A stretch of DNA of 9,866 nt from positions 1 to 9,866 of the forward strand of contig CAAHEL010000078.1 in the NCBI GenBank assembly GCA_900772445.1, in the 5' to 3' direction. The position numbers were made by a program, and so were the translations under genes. This document shows positions 1 through 6,162 of this stretch, one piece after another (position 1 is the stretch's first letter; every line of letters begins with the position of its first letter). This DNA is from Bacilli bacterium. Its GTDB lineage: Bacteria > Bacillota_I > Bacilli_A > RF39 > UBA660. The notes under the pieces were generated by a model. That model made no database searches. It was not told where the DNA came from and saw only the letters and a list, made by a program, of their open reading frames with translations.

Positions 1-17
1 AATGTAACATAAAAAGG

Positions 18-46
18 TTGACATATACATAATATTATGATATAGT
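18..46 (+). promoter_or_regulatory. Sigma-A-type promoter of the ABC exporter unit
   Basis: A perfect -35 box TTGACA (18-23) is separated by exactly 17 bases from TATAGT (41-46). Transcription would start near 52-54, about 10 bases before the ribosome binding site of the 27-codon upstream ORF. This is the closest match to the vegetative consensus in the window, so the strong promoter is placed upstream of a leader that ends in a terminator, the usual arrangement for attenuation control. Confidence 0.85.
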
Positions 47-77
47 TAAAGTGAATTTAAAGAAAGGAGTGGAAAAT

Positions 78-161
78 ATGATGAGATTAAATAAATTAAT
101 TGTTTTTAATAATACTATAGTTTCTTGTGAAAGTGGAATTTATTTTCCACATACTTTATAA
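78..161 (+). CDS. 27-codon leader peptide (upstream ORF) of the ABC exporter
   Basis: This is a short ORF of 27 codons, beginning with tandem ATG codons at 78 and 81 and ending in TAA at 159-161. It has an excellent ribosome binding site, AAAGGAG (63-69), eight bases before the first ATG, and it lies about 25 bases after the predicted transcription start. The peptide starts MMRLNKLIVF and ends SGIYFPHTL. It contains one Cys (residue 17), has no run of a single amino acid, and shows no signal peptide or bacteriocin-type double-Gly leader. It is in a different frame from the exporter, ends 58 bases before it, and is separated from it by a terminator hairpin. Known parallels are the leader peptides of drug-resistance ABC genes, such as BmrB upstream of bmrCD in Bacillus subtilis, where ribosome behaviour on the leader controls read-through. 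I infer a regulatory cis-acting role. A free small peptide exported by the neighbour is the alternative. Confidence 0.7.
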   Translation: MMRLNKLIVFNNTIVSCESGIYFPHTL

Positions 162-196
162 CAAATAAATTAGAATTTAGACTACAGTATTATTAG
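106..196 (+). promoter_or_regulatory. Predicted antiterminator pairing in the exporter leader
   Basis: Bases 106-123, inside the upstream ORF, can pair with bases 179-196. Seventeen of eighteen positions pair, two of them G-U, with one A-C mismatch (117/185). The uninterrupted core is TTAATAATACT (106-116) with AGTATTATTAG (186-196). The downstream arm contains the whole 5' arm of the terminator stem (179-185), so the two structures are mutually exclusive. A second small hairpin, GTGGAA (133-138) with TTCCAC (145-150), lies in the enclosed loop and covers codons 19-25 of the upstream ORF. The pairing was found by direct inspection. Its thermodynamic preference was not computed. Confidence 0.65.
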
Positions 197-208
197 TAGT
201 CTTTTATT
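179..208 (+). terminator. Conditional intrinsic terminator (attenuator) before the ABC exporter
   Basis: AGACTAC (179-185) pairs perfectly with GTAGTCT (196-202) around a 10-base loop and is followed by TTTATT. The hairpin ends just before the exporter's GGAGG (211-215), so it lies within the transcript of the gene it precedes. That only makes sense as an attenuator or a site of conditional read-through. The stem is short (7 bp) and the T-tract is interrupted, so termination may be partial. Confidence 0.65.
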
Positions 209-219
209 ATGGAGGTAAT

Positions 220-1950
220 ATGAAAGATTTAAAAGAATTTAAACCTCTAATTAAATTAGTCAAAGAAGATTTAGGTAAAATAATCTTTGCTAGTATAGTA
301 ATATTTATTGCAGGTATATGTGATATATTTATTGGATACTTAAATGGTAAGGCAGTTGAATCTATTACTAAATTAGATATTAAAAACTCTTTAATATTTT
401 TAGGGATATACTTTTTATTAGAAGTGGTAATGGATGGAATATTCTATCATAAAGCAAACTCTATTTTATACAAAGAAGAAAGTAAATTAACTAGAAAATT
501 AGGTTTTAATACTTACAAGAAAGCATTAAACTTACCAGCAGTAGCGTTTGAAAAAACATCAAGTGGAGAAATAATTAACAGAATTACAAGTGATGCTGAT
601 ACACTTAGTTTTGCTTTTGGTAGGTTATTAAAAATGATATCTTCATTAGTGGGTTCTGTTATACTAATATTCTATATTTTTATAAATTCTTGGATTGTTG
701 GAGTAGAAATATTAGTAATAGTATTTATTCTGTTATTAATATTAAGAAAATATAATCCAATACTTAAAAATATCCATAAAGAAAGAAAAGTAGAACAAGA
801 TAAATTTACTTCCTTAACTACTGAATCTATTAGAGGTATAAGAGAAATAAAAACTCTTGGAGTAAAAAATAATTTGATAAATGATATGATAGAACTAATT
901 AAAAATATCTACAAAAAATCAGAAGAAGAAATTGAAGTTCAAAAAAGTTTTAACATTAAAACAAATGTTTTAAAAGCATTATTAGAGTGTGGTGTATTTG
1001 CTACTTGTGTAATACTTTTATACTATAATAAAGTTAGTTTAACATTCTTTATAGCAATGACTTATTATGTATATCGTTATACTTGGTTATTAGAAAACAT
1101 TAATGATTTAACTCAATGTTATCAAAAAGTTAGTGTATCTATTTCTAGAGTAAATGATATAATAGAAAATAGATTATATAAAGATGTTAGTTTTGGTACA
1201 AAAGAAATTAGTAATTCTAAAGGTATAGTAGAATTTAAGAATGTATATTTTTCTTATCCAGATGAAGATAATATTTTAAAAGATTTTAATTTGAAACTAG
1301 TACCAAACAAAAAAATCGCAGTTGTAGGTTCTTCAGGACAAGGTAAAAGTACATTATTTAACTTAATGACTAGAATATTTGACCCAAATAAAGGTGAAAT
1401 AACTCTAGATGGTATTAATATTAATGAATTAACCGAGGAATCATTAAGAAAAAATATTTCTATAATTAGACAAGAACCATTTGTTTTTAACAGAACTATT
1501 AAAGAAAACTTTCTTTTGATAAATAAAGATATAACACTATCAGAAATAAGAAAGTGTACTAAAATGACTTATCTAGATGACTATATAATGAGTCTTCCTA
1601 ACAAATACGATACTGTTTTAGGAGAAGGCGGAGTTAATTTATCTGGAGGTCAAAAACAAAGACTTGCAATGGCAAGAACATTATCTAAAGGTAGCAAAGT
1701 AATACTATTTGATGAAGCAACTAGTGCTTTAGATAATTTATCACAAGACTATATAAAGAAAACTATAGATAAATTAGTCGAAGAACATACTATAGTTATA
1801 GTAGCACATAGATTATCTACAATAATGGATGCTGATATTATTTATGTAGTAGATGATGGTAAAATAGTATCATCAGGTACTCATAAAGAATTATTAAAAA
1901 CAAGTGATATTTATAAAAATCTATATGAAACAGAATCTTTAAATTCGTAA
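220..1950 (+). CDS. ABC exporter half-transporter (permease fused to ATPase, multidrug/MdlB type)
   Basis: This 576-residue protein has the type IV (ABCB-like) exporter layout at the family's usual length. About six hydrophobic helices occupy residues 17-290 and a nucleotide-binding domain follows from about residue 335. All ATPase motifs are intact: Walker A GSSGQGKST (370-378), Q-loop Gln418, signature LSGGQ (474-478), Walker B ending in Asp498 with catalytic Glu499, and H-loop His530. There is no N-terminal C39 peptidase domain, so it is not a bacteriocin-processing exporter. It acts in the cytoplasmic membrane using ATP, presumably to expel a drug, lipid or peptide. The substrate cannot be read from sequence. 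No second half-transporter lies beside it, which suggests a homodimer. The start ATG is set by GGAGG (211-215), four bases upstream. It is transcribed from its own promoter through a leader-peptide attenuator, which favours a translation-inhibiting antibiotic as the inducing signal, although that is inference. Confidence 0.93.
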   Translation: MKDLKEFKPLIKLVKEDLGKIIFASIVIFIAGICDIFIGYLNGKAVESITKLDIKNSLIFLGIYFLLEVVMDGIFYHKANSILYKEESKLTRKLGFNTYKKALNLPAVAFEKTSSGEIINRITSDADTLSFAFGRLLKMISSLVGSVILIFYIFINSWIVGVEILVIVFILLLILRKYNPILKNIHKERKVEQDKFTSLTTESIRGIREIKTLGVKNNLINDMIELIKNIYKKSEEEIEVQKSFNIKTNVLKALLECGVFATCVILLYYNKVSLTFFIAMTYYVYRYTWLLENINDLTQCYQKVSVSISRVNDIIENRLYKDVSFGTKEISNSKGIVEFKNVYFSYPDEDNILKDFNLKLVPNKKIAVVGSSGQGKSTLFNLMTRIFDPNKGEITLDGININELTEESLRKNISIIRQEPFVFNRTIKENFLLINKDITLSEIRKCTKMTYLDDYIMSLPNKYDTVLGEGGVNLSGGQKQRLAMARTLSKGSKVILFDEATSALDNLSQDYIKKTIDKLVEEHTIVIVAHRLSTIMDADIIYVVDDGKIVSSGTHKELLKTSDIYKNLYETESLNS

Positions 1951-1976
1951 AAAGGTATCGAAATGATACTTTTTTT
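1951..1976 (+). terminator. Rho-independent terminator after the ABC exporter
   Basis: AAAGGTATC (1951-1959) pairs with GATACTTTT (1965-1973) around the loop GAAAT. The 9-bp stem has one G-U pair and leads into a seven-T run (1970-1976). It begins immediately after the stop codon and closes the exporter unit. Confidence 0.85.
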
Positions 1977-1989
1977 CCTTTTATTTATA

Positions 1990-1998
1990 TGTTATAAT
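1990..1998 (+). promoter_or_regulatory. Extended -10 promoter of the DUF1697-GNAT pair
   Basis: TG-T-TATAAT (1990-1998) is a perfect extended -10 element. No good -35 box is present: the position 17 bases upstream falls in the T-run of the preceding terminator. Transcription would start near 2005, leaving about 22 bases of leader before ATG 2027. That also argues against a TTG start at 2003. Confidence 0.65.
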
Positions 1999-2026
1999 AA
2001 AATTGTCAAAGTATTATGGAGGTTTT

Positions 2027-2578
2027 ATGATTAAATATATAGTATTACTACGAGGAATAAATATAAGTGGTAAAAATAAAATATCAATGCCAAAATTAAA
2101 ACAAGTATTAGAAAACAATAATTTTTATAACGTAAAAACCTATCTTAATAGTGGAAATATTATTCTTTCTAGTGAAATCAAAGATAAAATTGTTATAAGT
2201 AATAATATTAATAAAATTATCAAAAATAAATTTAATTTAGACATACCTATATTTGTAATAACTCTAACGAAATTAAAAGAATTATTAGATAATAAACCAG
2301 ACTGGTGGGGTAGTGATAACAAAGAAATATATGATAACATTATATTTATAATTCCACCATTTACTTATAAAGAAATATATGATGTTCTTGGAAAAGAAAA
2401 TAAGAGTTTAGAAAAAATATATGAATATAAAAATAATATCTTTTGGTCTTATAAATTAGCGTTTTATAGAAAAACTAATTGGTGGAGTAGAACTACTAGT
2501 ACAAGCATAAAAGATAATATAACTATAAGAACTGCTGGTACAGTAAAAAAATTATTAGAATTAGGAAGTAAGGAGTGA
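2027..2578 (+). CDS. DUF1697 family protein
   Basis: This 183-residue protein matches the DUF1697 family at near full length. Its recognisable blocks are LRGINISGKNKI (8-19), YLNSGNIIL (39-47) and the C-terminal TIRTAGTVKKLLEL (166-179). It has no signal peptide or membrane segment, so it is cytosolic. The biochemical function of the family is not established. I place the start at ATG 2027 because GGAGG (2018-2022) lies four bases upstream. An in-frame TTG at 2003 would sit on the predicted transcription start and has no ribosome binding site. The stop codon TGA (2576-2578) directly abuts the AAGGAG that serves the next gene, so the two genes are probably translated together. Confidence 0.88.
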   Translation: MIKYIVLLRGINISGKNKISMPKLKQVLENNNFYNVKTYLNSGNIILSSEIKDKIVISNNINKIIKNKFNLDIPIFVITLTKLKELLDNKPDWWGSDNKEIYDNIIFIIPPFTYKEIYDVLGKENKSLEKIYEYKNNIFWSYKLAFYRKTNWWSRTTSTSIKDNITIRTAGTVKKLLELGSKE

Positions 2579-2582
2579 AAAT

Positions 2583-3155
2583 ATGAGTTATTTTAAAAAA
2601 ATATTAGGAGACAGAATTTATTTATCACCAAGAAGTTCTTCATTAGAAGAAGTAGAACAATTTACAAGATGGTTAAATGATTTTGATATTACTGATTATG
2701 TAGGAAAAAGTAATCAAGTAATAACATTTTCCGGAGAAAAAGAATGGTTAGATAAAGCAGTAAGTAAACCGGGAGAACAAGCATTCTTTATTGTAGAACT
2801 TGCTACAGATAAATTAATTGGTGTAATTGGTTTAAAAAACTTTGATTATACTAGTAGAAATGCTACTTTAGGAATATTTATCGGAGAAAAAGATTATCAT
2901 AGCAAAGGTTATGGTACTGAAGCAATAAACTTAATACTTGAGTATGGATTTAAATATTTAAATTTACATAGCATAAAATTAGATTTAGTTTCTGCAAACG
3001 AAAGAGCACATAAAAGTTATCTAAAATGTGGTTTCAAGGATACTGGTTATACTAGAGATAATATATTTATTAATGGTAAATACTATGATAAATTACATAT
3101 GGATATTTTAGAAAATGAATTTACTGGTGAATACATCAGAAACAAGAATTTATAA
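2583..3155 (+). CDS. GNAT N-acetyltransferase, RimJ/RimL type
   Basis: This 190-residue acetyltransferase has the Acetyltransf_3 (RimJ/RimL-like) layout: an N-terminal RIYLSPRSSSLEEVEQFTRW segment (11-30), the beta-4 strand ATLGIFIG (94-101), the acetyl-CoA pyrophosphate loop HSKGYG (106-111) and the conserved NERAHKSYLKCGF (139-151). It would transfer an acetyl group from acetyl-CoA to an amine. Relatives act on ribosomal-protein N-termini, polyamines or antibiotics, and the sequence does not decide the acceptor. Its AAGGAG (2570-2575) overlaps the end of the upstream DUF1697 gene and there is a 4-base gap, so the two form one operon. No clear terminator follows within the 150 bases before the next gene. 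Confidence 0.9.
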   Translation: MSYFKKILGDRIYLSPRSSSLEEVEQFTRWLNDFDITDYVGKSNQVITFSGEKEWLDKAVSKPGEQAFFIVELATDKLIGVIGLKNFDYTSRNATLGIFIGEKDYHSKGYGTEAINLILEYGFKYLNLHSIKLDLVSANERAHKSYLKCGFKDTGYTRDNIFINGKYYDKLHMDILENEFTGEYIRNKNL

Positions 3156-3214
3156 TTTACTAAAAGTAAGTAATATTTGGTAGTAATAATAAAATGGGAA
3201 TTTTTCTTTAGAAA

Positions 3215-3244
3215 TTGATAGAATATTATAAGATACAATATAAA
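3215..3244 (+). promoter_or_regulatory. Possible promoter of the GNAT-YoaP / flavodoxin operon
   Basis: TTGATA (3215-3220) and TATAAA (3239-3244) are separated by 18 bases, in a 150-base gap that otherwise holds no gene. The surrounding AT-rich sequence offers other -10-like hexamers (for example TACAAT at 3234-3239), so the exact boxes are uncertain. Confidence 0.35.
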
Positions 3245-3305
3245 TATATAAATGCAGTGTATAAATATGAATATGAGTATAAACGTGATAAGAAGGAGTA
3301 TGATT

Positions 3306-4058
3306 ATGAACGAGTATATAAATCTAACTAAAGATAATATTGATGAAGAACATATTTGTTGTGCTATTGGAGACGCTAAACATCAAAATGGCGTAAACAA
3401 GAAAAAAGAATGGATTAAAAGCAAATTAGATGAAGGGCACGTATTTAGAAAATTAAATGCTAGAGGTAAAATATTTATCGAATATGAACCAATAGAAACT
3501 GCTTGGGTACCTGTTATTGGTAAAAATTATGAATATATTTACTGTTTATGGGTAGCAGGTTCTTTCAAAGGAAAAGGTATCGCTAAAGAATTATTAGAAT
3601 ATGCTATAAACGACGCTAAAGAAAAGAAAATGAGTGGTATTTGTACTTTAGTTTCTAAAAAGAAAAAACCATTTATGGGAGAAAAAAACTTCTTTTTACA
3701 TTATGGATTTAAAGTAGTAGACAATATTTCAGATTATGAATTATTAGCATTACAATTTTACAATGAAGAAACACCTAAATTTAGTGATAGTGCTAGAGAA
3801 ATGAAAATAGATAATAAAGATTTTACTATCTATTATAGTAACGAATGTCCTTATGTAGAATATGAAATCATAGAATTATCTAACTATGCTAAAGAAAATA
3901 ATATAGTAATTAATTTTATTAAGGTTGATACTTTAGAAAAAGCCAAAAATATGCCTTGTGTTTTTAATAATTGGGTTAATTTCTATAATGGTGAATTTAT
4001 TTCTAATACTATTTTAAATGCTAATTCATTTAAAAAACTTATTGATAAGCAGGAATAA
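3306..4058 (+). CDS. GNAT acetyltransferase fused to a YoaP-like domain
   Basis: This 250-residue cytosolic protein resembles Bacillus subtilis YoaP in length and layout. The N-terminal GNAT domain (about 1-150) carries the acetyl-CoA loop in FKGKGIAKELLEYA (87-100). The C-terminal YoaP-like domain (about 170-245) begins with FTIYYSNECPYVEYEI (173-188) and includes MPCVFNNWVNFYNGEF (216-231). Cys181, in a CPYVE setting, and Cys218, beside Pro217, recall a thioredoxin-like fold, which is an inference. Its substrate is unknown. I choose ATG 3306 because AAGGAG (3293-3298) is seven bases upstream. In-frame ATGs at 3252 and 3300 lie before, or almost on, that site. The stop codon lies one base before the next gene's ATG, so the two are tightly coupled. 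Confidence 0.87.
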   Translation: MNEYINLTKDNIDEEHICCAIGDAKHQNGVNKKKEWIKSKLDEGHVFRKLNARGKIFIEYEPIETAWVPVIGKNYEYIYCLWVAGSFKGKGIAKELLEYAINDAKEKKMSGICTLVSKKKKPFMGEKNFFLHYGFKVVDNISDYELLALQFYNEETPKFSDSAREMKIDNKDFTIYYSNECPYVEYEIIELSNYAKENNIVINFIKVDTLEKAKNMPCVFNNWVNFYNGEFISNTILNANSFKKLIDKQE

Positions 4059-4059
4059 T

Positions 4060-4971
4060 ATGAGATATAAAAAAGCAAAAAAAGCATTAATGTTTTGGTG
4101 TTTATTCGTAAGTATTGGAGCAATTTATGGAAGTACATTGATGTTTATTAATCCAACTGGTAAACTACTTGGTATGGAAGAATTATTACCTTATTTTAAA
4201 GTATTACCTTTTAGTGATAAACTATTTCAAAACTATATATTTTCTGGTATATCATTATTAATAGTTAATGGAATATCTAATCTAATAGCATTTTACTATT
4301 TACTAAAAAATAAAAAAGCAGGAATTATTTTAGGAAGTATATTTGGTTTTACTTTAATGCTTTGGATTACTATTCAGTTTATTATATTACCATTAAATGT
4401 ATTATCAATTAGTTTCTTTATTATTGGCATAATCCAACTATTAACAGGTTATATGACATTAGTTTTTTATCTTCAAGAAAACTTTAAAATAGATTTAAAA
4501 AAATATAAGAATATTGGTAAAAATAAAGATTATATCGTAGTTTATTTCTCAAGAATGGGTTATACCAAAAAAATAGCATATGAAAAAGCAAATGAATTAG
4601 GTGCTGATATTTTAGAACTAACAACATTAGAACATACAGAAAATACTACTGGTTTTTGGTGGTGTGGTAGATATGCAATGCATAAATGGAATATGACTAT
4701 TAATAAGATTAATGTTAATTTAAAAAACTATAAAACAGTAATAATCACTTCTCCAATATGGGTATTTAGTATTTGTGCTCCAATTAGAGATTTTTGTTAT
4801 AGATATAAAAGCGATATAAATAATGTTTGGTATATATTTAATCATTTTATGAATAATTCTTTTGTTAATGTTGCAGATGAAGTAGACAATATTTTAGGTA
4901 TTAAAAGAGAAAAGTTAATATCAAATTGTGTTAGATTTGGCAAGATTAAAAATACTAAAGAATTAAAATAA
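4060..4971 (+). CDS. Four-helix membrane protein fused to a flavodoxin-like domain
   Basis: This 303-residue protein has an N-terminal membrane part with helices near residues 9-29, 60-81, 87-109 and 113-136. It is joined to a cytosolic flavodoxin-like domain (about 157-295). The domain begins with the strand YIVVYFS and the phosphate-loop-like SRMGYTKK (164-171, a variant of the FMN-binding SxTGNT pattern). It continues with TGFWWCGRYAMHKW (197-210) and SPIWVFSICAPIRDF (231-245), which are typical of long-strand flavodoxin-family proteins. I infer FMN-dependent electron transfer anchored at the membrane. The donor and acceptor are unknown. The start at ATG 4060, after AGGA (4051-4054), leaves one base after the YoaP-like gene. 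An ATG at 4018 lies inside that gene and would add a spurious 14 residues. A large terminator hairpin follows nine bases after the stop codon. Confidence 0.85.
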   Translation: MRYKKAKKALMFWCLFVSIGAIYGSTLMFINPTGKLLGMEELLPYFKVLPFSDKLFQNYIFSGISLLIVNGISNLIAFYYLLKNKKAGIILGSIFGFTLMLWITIQFIILPLNVLSISFFIIGIIQLLTGYMTLVFYLQENFKIDLKKYKNIGKNKDYIVVYFSRMGYTKKIAYEKANELGADILELTTLEHTENTTGFWWCGRYAMHKWNMTINKINVNLKNYKTVIITSPIWVFSICAPIRDFCYRYKSDINNVWYIFNHFMNNSFVNVADEVDNILGIKREKLISNCVRFGKIKNTKELK

Positions 4972-4979
4972 TTGTAAAT

Positions 4980-5036
4980 TCTATATATTAATGATATAAC
5001 CTTGCTGGATATCAGATTTGATATATAGATTTTTTG
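4980..5036 (+). terminator. Long two-tier intrinsic terminator of the YoaP-like/flavodoxin operon
   Basis: The outer stem TCTATATAT (4980-4988) pairs perfectly with ATATATAGA (5021-5029). Inside it, TGATAT (4992-4997) pairs with ATATCA (5009-5014), topped by CC (5000-5001) with GG (5007-5008) around TTGCT. The structure runs straight into TTTTTT (5030-5035). It is unusually long for a terminator, but its position nine bases after a stop codon and the T-run support the call. Confidence 0.75.
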
Positions 5037-5241
5037 TTTACCTACATAGATTTTTTTATTTAACTTATTATATTGTTATCTTATTATCTTGTGATTTATA
5101 TTTTGCTATTATCCTATTATGTTTATCTTTTTATTGTATTATTTTATAATTTATATTTTATATTTTGTTATTACCTTATTGCCTTATGATTTATATTTCA
5201 ATTATTACAAATAAGTAAACAGAGTGAAAAAAGAATAAAAA
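5037..5241 (+). other. T-rich non-coding stretch with degenerate direct repeats
   Basis: No gene is visible on either strand in this part of the 376-base gap, and stop codons are dense in all frames. The + strand is strongly biased to T up to about 5205 and then switches to A-rich. A segment at 5076-5105 recurs at 5171-5200 with 24 of 30 bases matching, and all six differences are transitions. The shared core is TGATTTATATTT. A looser relative lies between them, around 5140-5165. The spacing is 95 bases. This could be simple-sequence drift or decayed repeats. Confidence 0.55.
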
Positions 5242-5328
5242 AATAATGAACAAATGTTTGAAATATATTGACTGATTACTATATGTATGGTATATTTGTG
5301 ATAGAAATACTCGTGATGGTTCATTATT
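5242..5328. repeat. Perfect 10-bp inverted repeat enclosing a promoter
   Basis: AATAATGAAC (5242-5251) and its exact reverse complement GTTCATTATT (5319-5328) enclose the -35 and -10 boxes of the downstream promoter and the predicted start site. A further small inverted repeat, CAAA-TG-TTTG (5251-5260), overlaps the left arm. It could be a regulator-binding pair. Chance is possible at this base composition. Confidence 0.5.
5268..5296 (+). promoter_or_regulatory. Promoter of the DUF4406 - queuosine-salvage operon
   Basis: TTGACT (5268-5273), a 17-base spacer and TATATT (5291-5296), preceded by the extended -10 TG at 5288-5289, make a strong vegetative promoter. Transcription would begin near 5303, with a leader of about 45 bases before ATG 5348. 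Confidence 0.8.
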
Positions 5329-5347
5329 ATAAGAAGGTGAAGTAAAT

Positions 5348-5692
5348 ATGGTTAAAAATTATAAAGTAATAACTTTGTGTGGTTCAACTAGGTTTAAAGA
5401 TGAATTTCTCAAAGTTCAAAAAGAATTAACTCTTAAAGGCAATATCGTTATTTCAGTTGGTTTATTTGGACATTCTGGAGATAAAGAAGTATGGGAAAAT
5501 ATGGATGAAGGCGCGTTTACTAAAACAAAAGAAATGTTAGATGATATGCATAAGAGGAAAATAGATATGGCAGATGAAATATATGTTATAAATGTAGGTG
5601 GATATATTGGAGAAAGTACAAAATCTGAAATAGAATATGCTAAAAAGCAAGGTAAAAAAGTAAATTATCTAGAAAGACTTAATGATAATTAG
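5348..5692 (+). CDS. DUF4406 / nucleoside 2-deoxyribosyltransferase-like protein
   Basis: This 114-residue cytosolic protein has a Rossmann-like nucleoside-deoxyribosyltransferase fold signature: a first strand leading to CGSTRFKD (11-18), a middle segment VGLFGHSGD (37-45), and the ligand-site motif GGYIGESTKSEIEYA (84-98), in which Glu94 is the likely family acidic residue. Proteins of this kind are annotated as DUF4406 or as deoxyribosyltransferase-like. Whether it cleaves nucleosides or nucleotides, or only binds them, is not known. The ribosome binding site AAGGTGA (5334-5340) is seven bases before ATG 5348. It is the first gene after the promoter at 5268-5296 and probably heads the run of genes to 8576. 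A nucleoside-linked role would fit the queuosine-salvage gene three genes downstream, but this is speculative. Confidence 0.85.
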   Translation: MVKNYKVITLCGSTRFKDEFLKVQKELTLKGNIVISVGLFGHSGDKEVWENMDEGAFTKTKEMLDDMHKRKIDMADEIYVINVGGYIGESTKSEIEYAKKQGKKVNYLERLNDN

Positions 5693-5705
5693 AAAGAAAG
5701 ATAAT

Positions 5706-6122
5706 ATGATAAATATTAAAGAAAATGTCAAAAATGTTAAAGAATTTAATTTATTATATAATGCAGTTGGTTGGGGTTCTTATGATGAAGTTATTTCCCA
5801 AAAAGCATTAGAAAACACTTTTTATTCAGTAAGCATTTATGAAGATGAGAAGATAATTGGTTATGGAAGACTTATCGGAGATACGGTTTGTTTTATGTAT
5901 ATACAAGATATAATGGTTATTCCAGAATACCAAAACAAAAAAATAGGTACACTTATAATGAATAAATTATTAGATAAAATTAACGAACTTAAAAAGATTA
6001 ATCCTGATTTAATGACATATTTAGGTGCTTCCAAAGATAAAGAAGGATTTTACGAAAAATTCGGTTTTGTAAAAAGAATAGATGCCGGATTAGGTTATGG
6101 AATGGTATTAAAGTGGGAGTAA
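5706..6122 (+). CDS. GNAT family N-acetyltransferase (small)
   Basis: This 138-residue single-domain acetyltransferase has the strand DIMVIPEY (68-75) leading to the acetyl-CoA loop QNKKIG (76-81) and the C-terminal GASKDKEGFYEKFGF (107-121), the usual closing motif of small GNAT proteins. The acceptor is unknown. I prefer ATG 5706, because the product then begins MINIKENVKNVKEF, as in typical relatives. An in-frame ATG at 5682 overlaps the end of the upstream gene (stop at 5690-5692) and would add eight basic or polar residues. Neither start has a strong ribosome binding site, so translational coupling to the DUF4406 gene is likely. Confidence 0.85.
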   Translation: MINIKENVKNVKEFNLLYNAVGWGSYDEVISQKALENTFYSVSIYEDEKIIGYGRLIGDTVCFMYIQDIMVIPEYQNKKIGTLIMNKLLDKINELKKINPDLMTYLGASKDKEGFYEKFGFVKRIDAGLGYGMVLKWE

Positions 6123-6162
6123 AATATTAATTAAAATTATTATAAACTAGGGAGATGATAAA

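Noticed and set aside
53..215. Known riboswitch or T-box leader
   Set aside because: No T-box sequence or recognised aptamer core is visible. The translated upstream ORF and the two competing pairings account for the region better.
2003..2026. A TTG start at 2003 giving the DUF1697 protein eight extra residues
   Set aside because: It falls on the predicted transcription start and has no ribosome binding site, whereas ATG 2027 has GGAGG four bases upstream and begins with the family's usual MIKYIVLLRG.
2140..2340. Minus-strand open frame within the DUF1697 gene
   Set aside because: It is fully covered by a well-supported gene on the other strand, and its hydrophobic composition is what AT-rich antisense sequence produces.
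3252..3305. Longer start at 3252 for the GNAT-YoaP protein
   Set aside because: The added Met- and Asn-rich segment is unlike the family and spans the AAGGAG that clearly serves ATG 3306.
5037..5241. CRISPR array
   Set aside because: The repeats are imperfect, T-rich and not regularly spaced, and no cas gene is present.
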